NCBI RefSeq assembly: GCF_014180715.1
Contig: NZ_JACEFC010000003.1
Location: 1-64,000 of the forward strand
Reading direction: 5' to 3'
Source: Nocardioides stalactiti
Lineage (GTDB): Bacteria; Actinomycetota; Actinomycetes; Propionibacteriales; Nocardioidaceae
DNA length: 64,000 bases
Shown here: piece after piece, positions 51,875 to 61,464 of the stretch
How positions within the stretch are numbered: position 1 is the first letter of the stretch
Layout of the letters: every line of letters starts with the position of its first letter
Position numbers and translations under genes: made by a program
The notes under the pieces: model-generated
The model's input: only the letters and a program-made list of their open reading frames with translations
What the model was told of the DNA's origin: nothing
Databases searched by the model: none

Positions 51875-52723
51875 CGCTAGCCGCTGGTCCAGGCGATCGC
51901 ACCTATCACGCCCGAGCTCGCCGAGCAGATCCGCCCCGGTCTGTGGGACTCGCTGCCCGAGGCCGGCCGCCGCGCGATCCAGGCACGCGTGCTCAGCCAG
52001 GCGCCGAAGGTGGGCGAACGCCTGATGAAGGACATTCGCAGCGACCTCAGCCGCTACGTCGACGTCCAGTTCCTCGCGGTCACGACGCAGATTCGCAACG
52101 AGGACAAGCTCAACGACCTGCTGCGGTCGCTCAGCACCGACGCGACGGCGTTCGTGCGCCGCAGCGGCATCTGCTTCGGGTTCGGCATCGGCCTGGTCGA
52201 GATGGTCCCGCGTTGGGCGTCTTCCACTAGCCGTGGATCATGCCGGCGATCGGCTTCGGCGTCGTCAGCGACAACATCGCGCTCAACATGCCCTTCCGGC
52301 CGCTCGAACCCACACGCTACCTCGGCTGTTCACCTTCCAGGGGAGCAGTGGCGACAAACTCGACTCCCCGATCGCTAAGGAGGTGAGCTCGGTGATCGAT
52401 GCCCAGACGGGCCTCGCCACCCCACTGGTGTCGCTCGTGATCGGCAGCACCCGCTACCGCGAGATGAAGGAGACCGCTGCGCAGCTGGGGATCGACCGGC
52501 TGCCCGACACCCCGGCGACCCACAGAACTACACCATGAGAGCGTCATCGATCTCGAGGGCACAATCGTGGAGAAGGTGGGCCAGCTCGACAACGTCGAGT
52601 ACGACTCGATCCTGCCGATGATCTCCGTCGGCGCCGTCCTCGGGGCCGGTCTTCAAGGAAGACGAGCAGTGGCGGCATCGTCGGCGGATCCAGGTCCAGG
52701 TCATTGAGCACTTCGGCCACTGA
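51875..52723 (+). pseudogene. DUF445-family membrane protein remnant
   Basis: In-frame PELAEQIRPGLWDSLPEAG and ICFGFGIGLVEMVPRW, then after a stop and frameshift near 52215, IMPAIGFGVVSDNIALN, FRPLEPTRYLG, and later IDLEGTIVEKVGQLDNVEYDSIL and QVQVIEHFGH. These are DUF445 hallmarks (RPLEPxRYLG; EYDSIL). At least four frame changes and two stops (51866, 51881 region) make it non-functional. The natural protein is probably over 400 residues. Confidence 0.75.
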
Positions 52724-52758
52724 GGTGTCCTACCTGTGCTCCGACCCTGGCAGTGGCC

Positions 52759-53289
52759 TCACACAGGCTTGAGGCCAGCGATCTTCCAGCCGTCGTCCTC
52801 CGGAGCCATGGTGACTTCGACCCGACTGCCTGAAACAGACTGCCTGCCGCGGGTCGTGGTGGTCTGGGTCAAGAACACCAGTACGACGACCCGGTCGCGG
52901 TCACCGCGCACGACTCCGGCAGCGGTGACTTCGGCCAAGGTGCTGATCTTCCGAGCTCGGGCCTCTGGTCTCACCACGTCCTCGAGAATGGTGCCGTAAT
53001 CTTCGGCGAAGTCCCCGGTGGTCTGGGCCAACGCGTGCTCAAGGTCGTCGTCGAGCGTCGAGCTCTCGTAGCTCAGCAGCTCAGGAACCCGCTCTTCGGC
53101 CGAGCTGAGGGCTTCGCTTCGAGCGTCGGCGTCTGCCTCGGCCCGATGCGCTTGCATCCCCAGGAATGCGGCACCGCCCATCGATGCGACGAGCAAGCCA
53201 GCGGCCACGAACCGTCGTTTGCCAACCCATCGCGGCACCGCGGAGGCGGCGCCTCCGGGCATGTTCTCCTCGTCCGTGGCGTCGCTCAT
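52759..53289 (-). CDS. Mce-associated membrane protein
   Basis: 176 residues. A single transmembrane helix (about 25-46, FVAAGLLVASMGGAAFLG) precedes a periplasmic alpha/beta domain ending VTMAPEDDGWKIAGLKPV, the typical Mce-associated (MAS/VirB8-like) fold. ATG overlaps its neighbour's stop (ATGA); an upstream in-frame start lies inside that gene. Last gene of the leftward Mce operon. MAS proteins stabilise Mce complexes. Confidence 0.85.
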   Translation of the reverse strand: MSDATDEENMPGGAASAVPRWVGKRRFVAAGLLVASMGGAAFLGMQAHRAEADADARSEALSSAEERVPELLSYESSTLDDDLEHALAQTTGDFAEDYGTILEDVVRPEARARKISTLAEVTAAGVVRGDRDRVVVLVFLTQTTTTRGRQSVSGSRVEVTMAPEDDGWKIAGLKPV

Positions 53290-53777
53290 GCCACGAACTC
53301 CAATCCGGAAATCAGCCATCGACCGTCCATCTTCACGAGGTCCACCTTGAGCCGGTAGTTCCGAGGTTCGGCCTTGTCGGTGTCTTTGTTCTGCACCGTG
53401 CCAGAAGCAGCGACGATGACCGACGCCTTGTCGTCGGTCAGGGTGACAACACCGGTCGAGACTGCCTCCCCGGTTGCCTTGACCTTGCTGTCGGCGAGGA
53501 CCTGCTGCAATCGCTTGATCTGACTCTCCAGTTCGGCATGGAAGTCACCGGTGGCGCCGTCGAGAAGTCGTTCGATGTCCTCGACGGCGGTCGAGCCGCT
53601 GATTCCGACGAGTTGCTCTACCTGGGTAACGGCAGCTGCCGAGGCCGCGCGCTCGTCTGCCTCATTGCTGCGCACTTCTCGCCATGACATCCCCCCCTCC
53701 ACCGAGAAGGCCAGCAGCCCCAAGACGACCAAGCCGACGGCGATCGTTGTCCATGACGGGCGAACCGGCCGCTTCAT
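53286..53777 (-). CDS. Mce-associated membrane protein
   Basis: 163 residues. Transmembrane helix at about 12-30 (AVGLVVLGLLAFSVEGG), then a domain ending LVKMDGRWLISGLEFVA, matching the downstream MAS gene at the C-terminus (DGRWLISGL / DGWKIAGL). ATG is four bases inside the mceF stop. Both MAS genes follow mceF directly, as in many actinobacterial mce operons. Confidence 0.87.
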   Translation of the reverse strand: MKRPVRPSWTTIAVGLVVLGLLAFSVEGGMSWREVRSNEADERAASAAAVTQVEQLVGISGSTAVEDIERLLDGATGDFHAELESQIKRLQQVLADSKVKATGEAVSTGVVTLTDDKASVIVAASGTVQNKDTDKAEPRNYRLKVDLVKMDGRWLISGLEFVA

Positions 53778-55126
53778 CGCGCCGCCAGTGGCGCTAGGAC
53801 CAGGATTTTCCACAGATCGCCCTCGTCATAGTCGCTGGCGTCAGCAGAAGGGTCCACGGATCCGTCCTCGTTGCCCACGGCTAGGTCGTAGGCCACCGTC
53901 CCACTGGAATCGGGCCACACTCCCCCACGGAAGCTGAGACCGCACGAGCTCGGCAGCGGGCCGCGAGCCGGCGACTGCGGGCACGGCAGGTTGCGCGCCC
54001 CGCGCACCGCCGTCGAGTCCGCCGGCGCGATCTCGCAGTGCGCCAACCTATTGACGTCGCGGGTCGTGGCGACGGACGGGCTGCGGCGCTGCTCGGGAGA
54101 CAAGTATCCGCTCTGGCAGGTCGGCGGATCGTTCAGAGCCGCGCGAAGGTCGAGCTGAACGTCACCCAAGCCGGCTCGCGGGTTGACCGCTGACTGCAGT
54201 CGTGCGACGAGCGAGGGATAGAGCACCAGGATCTGCCGGACGTTTGGTAGATAGGCGTTCAAGACCTGTGCGTTGGTCGTGAGGTTGGCCAGCATCATCG
54301 GCAGCACCGGCTGCAGGTCAGCGACCGTTGCCGTCGCCGCGTCGAGTCCGCCCGGAGCGTTTCGCAGGAACTCCCTCAAGTCCGCGCTGTCGCTCGCGGA
54401 GAGCGTGGCGGTGACGTCGTTGAGGGAGTCGGCATAGGACCTGGTCCGCGGGCCGACCGCCACCTGTGTGTTGAGGACGGGTTGGAGGGAGGCGATTAGC
54501 GACGTCGTCGCATCGATCTGGGTCTGCGCCTCCGTTAACAGCTTCCCCGACGAGTCGATCAACTCCCGGAGCTCGGGGCCGCTCCCCCCAAGCCCCTCGT
54601 TGACCTGGTCGAGGACGGCCTTCGTCTCCTTGCGAGGAACCGACTCAAGCAGCCGGTTGACCGAGTCGAGGACCGGTGTGATCTGCGGCATCGCGATCGC
54701 CCGCTCCTGCGGGATCGCCGCTCCGTCCGAAAGTAGGCCGCCACCGTCGGCGGCGCCGCCGTCGCCGGCAGGGACGCTCTCGGAATCGACGAGGTCGACG
54801 TACTGCTCACCGATGGCCGAGGTGCTGTGCAACTCGGCCGACACGTCTGCCGGAATGTCTGTCCCGTTGTCGATCCGGAGAGTGGCGACAGCACCCTCGG
54901 CGGTGACGTCGAGGTTGGACACGACACCTACCTCGACCCCGCGGTACGTCACGGCAGCTCGAGGATAGAGACCGCTGGCGTCCTTGAAGTCGACGGTCAC
55001 GTCGTAGACACCGATGCCGACCATCGCTGGCACACGTGCGTAGTGGATGAAGGCAAGCCCGAGTGCCGCCACGGAAACAACGGCGAAGATTCTCAGCTGG
55101 CGCTTGATCAGAGGAGTGAGCAACAT
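53774..55126 (-). CDS. mceF: Mce family protein MceF
   Basis: 450 residues. Signal-anchor helix (about 10-30, IFAVVSVAALGLAFIHYARV) then an MCE domain beginning YDVTVDFKDASGLYPRAAVTYRGVEVGVV, and a long helical tail with Pro-rich end. Start ATG (MLLTPLIKRQL) is preferred to an upstream frame. Sixth Mce subunit; the six subunits assemble into a periplasmic tunnel for lipid import. Gap of ten bases from mceE. Confidence 0.9.
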   Translation of the reverse strand: MLLTPLIKRQLRIFAVVSVAALGLAFIHYARVPAMVGIGVYDVTVDFKDASGLYPRAAVTYRGVEVGVVSNLDVTAEGAVATLRIDNGTDIPADVSAELHSTSAIGEQYVDLVDSESVPAGDGGAADGGGLLSDGAAIPQERAIAMPQITPVLDSVNRLLESVPRKETKAVLDQVNEGLGGSGPELRELIDSSGKLLTEAQTQIDATTSLIASLQPVLNTQVAVGPRTRSYADSLNDVTATLSASDSADLREFLRNAPGGLDAATATVADLQPVLPMMLANLTTNAQVLNAYLPNVRQILVLYPSLVARLQSAVNPRAGLGDVQLDLRAALNDPPTCQSGYLSPEQRRSPSVATTRDVNRLAHCEIAPADSTAVRGARNLPCPQSPARGPLPSSCGLSFRGGVWPDSSGTVAYDLAVGNEDGSVDPSADASDYDEGDLWKILVLAPLAAR

Positions 55127-55136
55127 CCGGGTAGTC

Positions 55137-56327
55137 CTAACAGAGTCCGAGGAGCTGGAGCATGCACGCGTCGTCCGGCTCGTCGGGCGCGGGAGCAGTG
55201 GGGTCTTCGCCACCGGTGTCGTCACCCCGCCCAGTCGGCTGATCCTCCGGATCGACCACCAACGGATCCTCGAGCGGATCCCCTGCCTGCAAGGCGGGTG
55301 GGATACCTCCTAGCCAGACGTCTGCGAGACCCGTGGCGCCGAGGTCCAGGGTGGCGAAGAGGTTCGCGTAGTCACCGCGGAGGATTTCCGTGGTCGTCAT
55401 GGCCGGGAATGGAATGGTGATCGCGATCTTCAGGGCCTCCGGCAGAGATTCGCTCACCTTTCCGATGTTGGTCAGGATCGGCCCGAGCGAGTCGAGGTTG
55501 GCAAGCAATGCAGGCTCGCTCGCCTGGATCACCCGCACGGCGCGATCCCCAGCGAGGCCGGCGCGCGTCAGCGCTTCCACCAACCGCGCTCTCTCGTCCT
55601 CCAGCACCTTCAGACCTGGGGCGATCCGATCGATGGCGGTGGCGATCGAATGCCGATCGTCGCGCAGGCCCGCGCTCAGGTCGTTGAGGGACTCCAGCGC
55701 CGACACGATCTCGCCGCGATTGGCGTCGAGCACCGCGAGAAGGTCGTTCGCCCCCCGGATGAGGCCCCTGGTGTCGGGAACCTTGTCGCGCAGCGCGGTG
55801 GACAGCTCTCCTGTGATGGTGCTGATCTGTGAGAGCCCACCATTGTTCAGCAGGAGGGCGACCGCGCCCAGGACCTGCTCCGTGGCGGGATACGTCCCCG
55901 TCTGCTCCACTCCGATCACGTCGCCATCGGACAGCGCTTCCCGGTTGGCGAAGGCGCGCGACTCCGCCGCCGACGATACTTCGACGTACTGGGCGCCGAG
56001 CAGGGTCTTCTGTCCGATGGAGAACACTGCGTCGACGGGCAGGCGAACACTGTCGAGCAGGTGGAGGTGGACGACCGCCTCCCATCCGTCGACCTCGATC
56101 GCGCCGACAGTGCCGATCACCACGTTGTCCTTCTGCACCGTGGAGTTGGGGACCAGGTTCTCGATCTGGTCGAAGTGCACCTCGATCGTGTAGCCGTCGT
56201 CCCCGACAGCCACCTGGCCCGGGAGCGTGTTGTCGTTCGGCTGGATCGCGCATGCAGATCCGAGGACGGTCACCATGGACCACACGGCGATCCAGCGGCA
56301 TCCCTTCATCACCAGATCCGTCCTCAT
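55137..56327 (-). CDS. mceE: Mce family lipoprotein MceE
   Basis: 396 residues. A short N-terminus ends at a lipobox-like LGSAC, where Cys would be lipidated. MCE domain YTIEVHFDQIENLVPNSTVQKDNVVIGTVG then helical region. ATG shares one base with the mceD stop (TGATG). Typical MceE lipoprotein position between MceD and MceF. Confidence 0.9.
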   Translation of the reverse strand: MRTDLVMKGCRWIAVWSMVTVLGSACAIQPNDNTLPGQVAVGDDGYTIEVHFDQIENLVPNSTVQKDNVVIGTVGAIEVDGWEAVVHLHLLDSVRLPVDAVFSIGQKTLLGAQYVEVSSAAESRAFANREALSDGDVIGVEQTGTYPATEQVLGAVALLLNNGGLSQISTITGELSTALRDKVPDTRGLIRGANDLLAVLDANRGEIVSALESLNDLSAGLRDDRHSIATAIDRIAPGLKVLEDERARLVEALTRAGLAGDRAVRVIQASEPALLANLDSLGPILTNIGKVSESLPEALKIAITIPFPAMTTTEILRGDYANLFATLDLGATGLADVWLGGIPPALQAGDPLEDPLVVDPEDQPTGRGDDTGGEDPTAPAPDEPDDACMLQLLGLC

Positions 56328-57412
56328 CACGAGGTTCCCCCGACTCCAGTGACACCGAGCAGGCCGAGCAGCGGCTGCAGCGCGGTGGTGCACTGCTCAC
56401 TGGTTCCGCCCGCCCCGAGGATCGCGCCGCAGACCAGCTCTGCGACGTTGTCTAGGCCGGACAACGTCGCACGGCCGGTGATGGCCTGGTCCTGGACGGT
56501 GTTGCTCAGCCCGATGATGGGGAAGGGCGCGACGTGAAGGATCCCCGCGAGTTCGTTGGACCGATCGGCCAAGGTTGCGGCGAGCACGTTGAGGTCGGTG
56601 ACCGCGTTCCGGATCCGCCCGCGATGCCGATCGAAGTAGTCTTCGACGACATTCAGGACCGACGCGAGGTCTCGTAGAGCGCCGCCGAGATCGGAGCGGT
56701 TGGCGGCCAGGACACCGCTGACGTCGTCGAGCTCGGACGTGAAGCCACGCAAGGCCGCATCGTTCAGCGCGAGGTTCTTCGTGAAGCTGTTCAGATTCTC
56801 GATCGTGCTGAACAGGTCGGATCGACCGTCTGAAAGGGCAGTTGCGGCGTCTTGGAGCTCGGTGATGGCTCGGCGCAGGTCGATGGACCTGCCGTTGTCC
56901 AGCCCTCGCTGGATCGCGACGATGGCGTCGGCGAGCGGGCCCCGCCTCGCGCCCCGCTGCGGCCCGAGTGTCGTTGCGAGATCGGTCAGCTGTTGTTTCA
57001 CGTCATCGAAGGTCACCGGCACTGCGGTCCTGCCGAGCTCGATGGTGGCGCCGTCCTTCAGCTTCGGCCCACCGGTGTAGACAGGCTCGAACTGCACGAA
57101 CCGACCACTCACCAGGCTCGGCGAGACGATGGCGGCGCGCGCGTCTGCCGGGAGCGGTTGGTCGGAGTCGACCGTCATCGTCACGTAGACGCCCTCGGAC
57201 TTGTTCTCGATAGCGGTGATCTCACCGACGCTGACCCCCAGCACCTTCACCTCGTCACCGACGTTCAGGCCTTCGGCACTGGAGAAGTAGGCGTGAACCG
57301 TGGTTGCACTCGCATCCCGATTCCACGCGAGGGCGCCGAGGATCACCGCGGCAACGACCACCAGGGTGACGACGCGGCGCACGCTCAGGAACTGACCTCG
57401 GAAGAAGTTCAT
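56327..57412 (-). CDS. mceD: Mce family protein MceD
   Basis: 361 residues. Anchor helix (about 12-30, VVTLVVVAAVILGALAW), MCE domain HAYFSSAEGLNVGDEVKVLGVSVGEIT, and long coiled region with DLFSTIENLNSFTKNLAL. Overlaps mceC by four bases (ATGA). The C-terminus is shorter than its neighbours. Confidence 0.9.
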   Translation of the reverse strand: MNFFRGQFLSVRRVVTLVVVAAVILGALAWNRDASATTVHAYFSSAEGLNVGDEVKVLGVSVGEITAIENKSEGVYVTMTVDSDQPLPADARAAIVSPSLVSGRFVQFEPVYTGGPKLKDGATIELGRTAVPVTFDDVKQQLTDLATTLGPQRGARRGPLADAIVAIQRGLDNGRSIDLRRAITELQDAATALSDGRSDLFSTIENLNSFTKNLALNDAALRGFTSELDDVSGVLAANRSDLGGALRDLASVLNVVEDYFDRHRGRIRNAVTDLNVLAATLADRSNELAGILHVAPFPIIGLSNTVQDQAITGRATLSGLDNVAELVCGAILGAGGTSEQCTTALQPLLGLLGVTGVGGTS

Positions 57413-58401
57413 CGCATGACCCCGGACAGGATGGGTGCCAATGTGGTCGGCGACGTGAGGTTCTGGATATAGGCATCAAACCATGGTCCGGTTGCGACGG
57501 CCTCGTTGAATCCGGTGGCGTAGCCCAGCAGGCCGGTGATGGTCGCTTTGAGGTTCACCCGGTTGCGATTGAGAGTCGCGACCACTCCATCCAGCTCGTC
57601 GAGCGCCGGACCCAGCACGTCGTCGGTGTCCTCGAGCAGAACGCGAAGCTGCTGCGACAGCTCGCGAGCGCCAGCAAGAAGACTGATCACGACCTGTTGG
57701 CGCCGGTCGAGCTCGGCGAGCAGCGAGCGACCGGCCCCGAGCAGCGCTGCAATCTGTCGGTCACGACTGGCGAGGACTGCTGTGACATCGCTCGCGCGAG
57801 CAACCAGTGAACGCAGCTCTTCGTCATTCGACGAGACCGCCTGCGACAACGAGCTGATGCCGTCCAGCGCAGGGCCAAGGTCCGGGCTGGCAGCTCTGAG
57901 GCTGTTCGACGCCTGCTCGAGCGCGGCCGCAAGTTGTTGCTTGTCGATCTCGGCGGTGGTCTCTGTGAGCTGGTTGAGGGCGCTGGTGAGGTTGTACGGC
58001 GCGGACGTGCGATCCACGGGGATGGTGTCGCCGGCTTCCAGGACGCCTGAACCGCGCGACTCGAGTTCCACCGCAGCTCGGCCGAGCAGGGTGACGGTGA
58101 TGATCTGCGCTTCGGTGCGCTCGCCGAGCTTGATGGAGTCGTCGGTGATGACCAGGTCGGCGACAACGTGATCGACTTCGATGGCAACGTTGCGCACCTT
58201 GCCTACCTCGGCGCCGGAGATCAGCACCGAGTCGCCTTCCTTCAAGCCCCCGGCCTCGGCGAACTCCACGCTGATGACACCTCGATTTCCAACGAGCGGC
58301 AGGGAGTTGAAGTTCATCGCCGCAAGGACGACCAGCACCAGCGCCAAGGTGCCGACGAGGCCGCGCAGCGCAAGGCGATCAGGACTCAGATTCCGGCTCA
58401 T
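57409..58401 (-). CDS. mceC: Mce family protein MceC
   Basis: 330 residues. Anchor helix about 13-32, then ISVEFAEAGGLKEGDSVLISGAEVGKV (MCE domain) and a helical region ending in a conserved Phe/Tyr-rich tail (GPWFDAYIQNLTSP). ATG overlaps the mceB stop (ATGA). An upstream in-frame start lies within mceB. Confidence 0.9.
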   Translation of the reverse strand: MSRNLSPDRLALRGLVGTLALVLVVLAAMNFNSLPLVGNRGVISVEFAEAGGLKEGDSVLISGAEVGKVRNVAIEVDHVVADLVITDDSIKLGERTEAQIITVTLLGRAAVELESRGSGVLEAGDTIPVDRTSAPYNLTSALNQLTETTAEIDKQQLAAALEQASNSLRAASPDLGPALDGISSLSQAVSSNDEELRSLVARASDVTAVLASRDRQIAALLGAGRSLLAELDRRQQVVISLLAGARELSQQLRVLLEDTDDVLGPALDELDGVVATLNRNRVNLKATITGLLGYATGFNEAVATGPWFDAYIQNLTSPTTLAPILSGVMR

Positions 58402-59444
58402 CGCTTGCACCTCGGCGCGTCGGAATAGATCCACGGGGTAAGTAGTGCCTGGTTGTCCGTGATCCCGGTCTCGACGCGGACGCCGCAGAGGAAGAAGTTG
58501 AAGAAGTTGCCATAAGAGGCGGTGTTCTGGAGTTTGCGGTAGTGGACGGGGAGCTTCTTCAGCACGGTCTCGAGGGTTGAGGAGTTGAGGTTGATGCCTC
58601 GCGCGGTCGTCCGCAAGGCTTGGAGATCGGACCGTAGGTCGCCCCGCACGCGAGCGACGAGGGTCGAGGTCCGATCGGCGAAGCCGGTGAGCCGGGCTGC
58701 GGCGTCGAGGATCTGAGTGTCCTGCTTGTCGAGACCTGCGAGAAGCGCAGCGAGCCTGTCGATCAACAGTCCCACTGTGTCCTTTCGTGCGTCGAGCGTG
58801 CCAAGGACACTGTTGAGGTTGCCGATCACCTGCCCGATCAACACCTCCCGGTCACCGATGGCGGTGGTGAAGGAAGCGACGTGGTCCACGAGGTTTGCGA
58901 CCGAAGACTCCTGGCCCTGGAGCACCTGGACGAGCTGACCGGACAGCTCGTTGACCTGGCTGGGGTTGAGCCCGGCGAAGAGTGGCTTGAAGCCGTTGAG
59001 CAGGGTGTCGAGGTCGAGCGCCGACTCCGTGTGCTCGGCCGGAATGGTGCCGCCAACCGGTAACGACTCACTCCTGGACGATGGGTCGTCGCTGCTGCGG
59101 GAAAGCTGGAGAATGCGGTCGCCGATAAGGTTCCGGTACTGGATTGTCGCATTGGTGTCGGTCGTGAGCTGGTGGCTGCTGCCGACTTCAAAGGTCACCA
59201 TGACGGTGTTATCCGACCGGACATCGATTTCGGTGACCTTGCCGACGTCGACTCCTGCGATGCGGACTTCGTCTCCCACGGTCAGCCCGGAGACATCGTT
59301 GAACACCGCCCGATAGGTGTCGCGTTCGCCGGGACGTATTTCCCCTGTCACTAGCGCGACCCACACAGTGAACAGAGTGGCGACCGTGAGGAACACCCCG
59401 AACTTGACGAGGTCTCGACGCTCTTGATGCTTTTGCCTGCTCAT
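58398..59444 (-). CDS. mceB: Mce family protein MceB
   Basis: 348 residues. Anchor helix about 14-33, MCE domain TYRAVFNDVSGLTVGDEVRIAGVDVGKVT, helical middle, and C-terminus with NFFNFFLCGVRV typical of MceB/C. The four-base overlap with mceA (ATGA) places it second of six. Confidence 0.92.
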   Translation of the reverse strand: MSRQKHQERRDLVKFGVFLTVATLFTVWVALVTGEIRPGERDTYRAVFNDVSGLTVGDEVRIAGVDVGKVTEIDVRSDNTVMVTFEVGSSHQLTTDTNATIQYRNLIGDRILQLSRSSDDPSSRSESLPVGGTIPAEHTESALDLDTLLNGFKPLFAGLNPSQVNELSGQLVQVLQGQESSVANLVDHVASFTTAIGDREVLIGQVIGNLNSVLGTLDARKDTVGLLIDRLAALLAGLDKQDTQILDAAARLTGFADRTSTLVARVRGDLRSDLQALRTTARGINLNSSTLETVLKKLPVHYRKLQNTASYGNFFNFFLCGVRVETGITDNQALLTPWIYSDAPRCKR

Positions 59445-60631
59445 TGCAGCTGAGTTCCTCCTCTGATCAGGCCGAGCAGGGTGTCCAGGACTGCCTGGTC
59501 CGGCGTGGGCTGAGGACCGACGTACGGGTTCGCGCCTGCCTGGAAGGCTGGCGGTGGCTGTTGCGCTTCAGTCTCGGTGACGTACGGAAGCCCGTAGCAC
59601 GCCGGCCCGCGGTCGTCGCCCACCTCGGGCAGGTTCTCGGTGTACGTGTAGGGATCGCGTCCCGGGACGACGCGCGTGATGGTGGTGATGCCAGGATGTG
59701 TGCCGCCCACCGCATCTTCGGCGAGCTTGTTCGCCGAGGCCAGGCCGAGGACGATGCACGGCAGCTCCGGCGAGTAGCGGTCAAGGACGCGCGTGACCGG
59801 TGCGAGCAACCGCAGGCTGGTGACCAGTCCCTTCTCCGAGTTGCGTAGCAGGGTGTCGGCCTCGTCGCTGAAGCCCACCAGGCTCCGCTCGAGCGCCCGG
59901 AGGGAGGCCTGTTGTCGCACGAGCGTGAGGGACACGGTGCCTGCCTGGCTCAGCGTGGCAACCAGGTCCGGCCGCGCCAAAGCGTAGACGTCAGCGACGT
60001 CGTCGGCGACCTGGAGGTCGGCACTCAGCGTCCGGAGGGACGGGTTGAAGGACCGCAGGTATGCGTCGGTCTGAGAGATCAGGTCGCCGATGAGCTGACC
60101 ACGCTCATCGATCGCGACCGCGACGGCGGTGAGTGCAGCGTTCACCTCTGCTGGCCTGGCCACGTCGAGAACCTTCGTCAGGTTCGTGAAGGCTTCATCC
60201 ACTTCCACCGTCACCCGGTCCGCCGTGATGACGGCGCCGGGTTCGATGCTCTCTGCCCCCTCGGCGGTCTCCGACGGTGTCAGCTGGACGTACTTCGCAC
60301 CGAAGGCGGTCGGTGGCACAATCTGCGCGGTCACGTCGGCCGGCACCAGCTCGAGCTCGTCTGGATCGATCTCCAGGGTGACCATCACTCGGTCGCCGTC
60401 GATGTCGACCGCCCCGACCGAACCGATCTCGACGCCGTGCAACTTGACCGGTGACCCCGAAGCGAGCGTGAGACCTGCCCGGTCGGACTCGACCGTCAGC
60501 TCCACTGAGTCCTTGAAGTCACCCCGGTACTTCGCGATCGTCCCGACGATGAGAAGTGCGATGAGCACCAGGAAGACCATTCCGTAGCTGACCTTGCGAT
60601 CGATCCCGAGCCGTGTCGATGTCGTCCTCAT
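59441..60631 (-). CDS. mceA: Mce family protein MceA
   Basis: 396 residues. Anchor helix about 17-34 (YGMVFLVLIALLIVGTIA), MCE domain SVELTVESDRAGLTLASGSPVKLHGVEIG, helical region and a Pro-rich C-terminus. First Mce subunit, seven bases after yrbEB. An upstream in-frame start lies in the permease gene. Confidence 0.93.
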   Translation of the reverse strand: MRTTSTRLGIDRKVSYGMVFLVLIALLIVGTIAKYRGDFKDSVELTVESDRAGLTLASGSPVKLHGVEIGSVGAVDIDGDRVMVTLEIDPDELELVPADVTAQIVPPTAFGAKYVQLTPSETAEGAESIEPGAVITADRVTVEVDEAFTNLTKVLDVARPAEVNAALTAVAVAIDERGQLIGDLISQTDAYLRSFNPSLRTLSADLQVADDVADVYALARPDLVATLSQAGTVSLTLVRQQASLRALERSLVGFSDEADTLLRNSEKGLVTSLRLLAPVTRVLDRYSPELPCIVLGLASANKLAEDAVGGTHPGITTITRVVPGRDPYTYTENLPEVGDDRGPACYGLPYVTETEAQQPPPAFQAGANPYVGPQPTPDQAVLDTLLGLIRGGTQLQ

Positions 60632-60638
60632 GCTGTCT

Positions 60639-61463
60639 TCACCCCGCGATGTGGACAGACGGGCCACCCCAGACGGCGATGGCGAAGATCAGGTCGATGA
60701 ACATGGTGCAGATCAGGGCAGAGCGCACCGCCTTGCCGACGGCCTGGCCAACTCCTGCTGGCCCACCCGAGGCGCGAAATCCGTGGTAGCAGCAGATCGA
60801 CACGATGGCCAAAGCCATCAGGACCACCTTGACCATCGCCAGAAAGAGGTCCCCGGGGATGAGGAAGGTGTCGAAGTAGTGCATGTAGGTTCCGGGAGCC
60901 TGGTCGTAGCCGACGGTGACCACCAGGTATGTCGCGAGCCAGCACATCATCAGTGCGATCGCGAAAAGGGGGACGACGGCGATCAGCCCAGCGATGATGC
61001 GCGTGGTGACGAGGTAGGGAACCGGGTGCACCGCCATCACCTCGAGGGCATCGATCTCCTCGCTGACGCGCATTGCGCCGATCTGCGCGGTGAATCCAGC
61101 TCCGACGGTTGCCGTGAGCGCAATGCCAGCGATGATGGGCGCTACCTCGCGAGTGTTGAAGTAGGCCGAGAAGAAGCCGGAGAGCGTGGAGACGCCGATA
61201 TTGTCGAAGGACGTGTAGGCCTGCAGGCCCACCTCGATGCCCGACGCCGCCGTCAGAAAGCCGATCACGAGAACGGTTCCGCCGATGAGGGCCAAGGCAC
61301 CCGAACCGAGCGAGACTTCAGCCAGCAGCCGGACGACTTCCTTGGGGTAGTGCTTGAGCACCCGGGGGATGTGTGCATACGCGGCGCCGTGGAAGCTGAG
61401 CTGGTCGCCGAGATTGCGAAGCGAGGTCGTCGGCTTGGCCAGGTACTGGGTGATCTGGGACAT
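60639..61463 (-). CDS. yrbEB: YrbE/MlaE-family permease B
   Basis: 274 residues, five to six helices, with the EIDALEVMAVHPVPYLVTTRI loop (conserved E-x-D in the cytoplasmic coupling segment). Pairs with the permease upstream to form the inner-membrane channel of an Mce importer driven by an MceG ATPase, not encoded here. One base after yrbEA. Confidence 0.93.
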   Translation of the reverse strand: MSQITQYLAKPTTSLRNLGDQLSFHGAAYAHIPRVLKHYPKEVVRLLAEVSLGSGALALIGGTVLVIGFLTAASGIEVGLQAYTSFDNIGVSTLSGFFSAYFNTREVAPIIAGIALTATVGAGFTAQIGAMRVSEEIDALEVMAVHPVPYLVTTRIIAGLIAVVPLFAIALMMCWLATYLVVTVGYDQAPGTYMHYFDTFLIPGDLFLAMVKVVLMALAIVSICCYHGFRASGGPAGVGQAVGKAVRSALICTMFIDLIFAIAVWGGPSVHIAG

Positions 61464-61464
61464 C

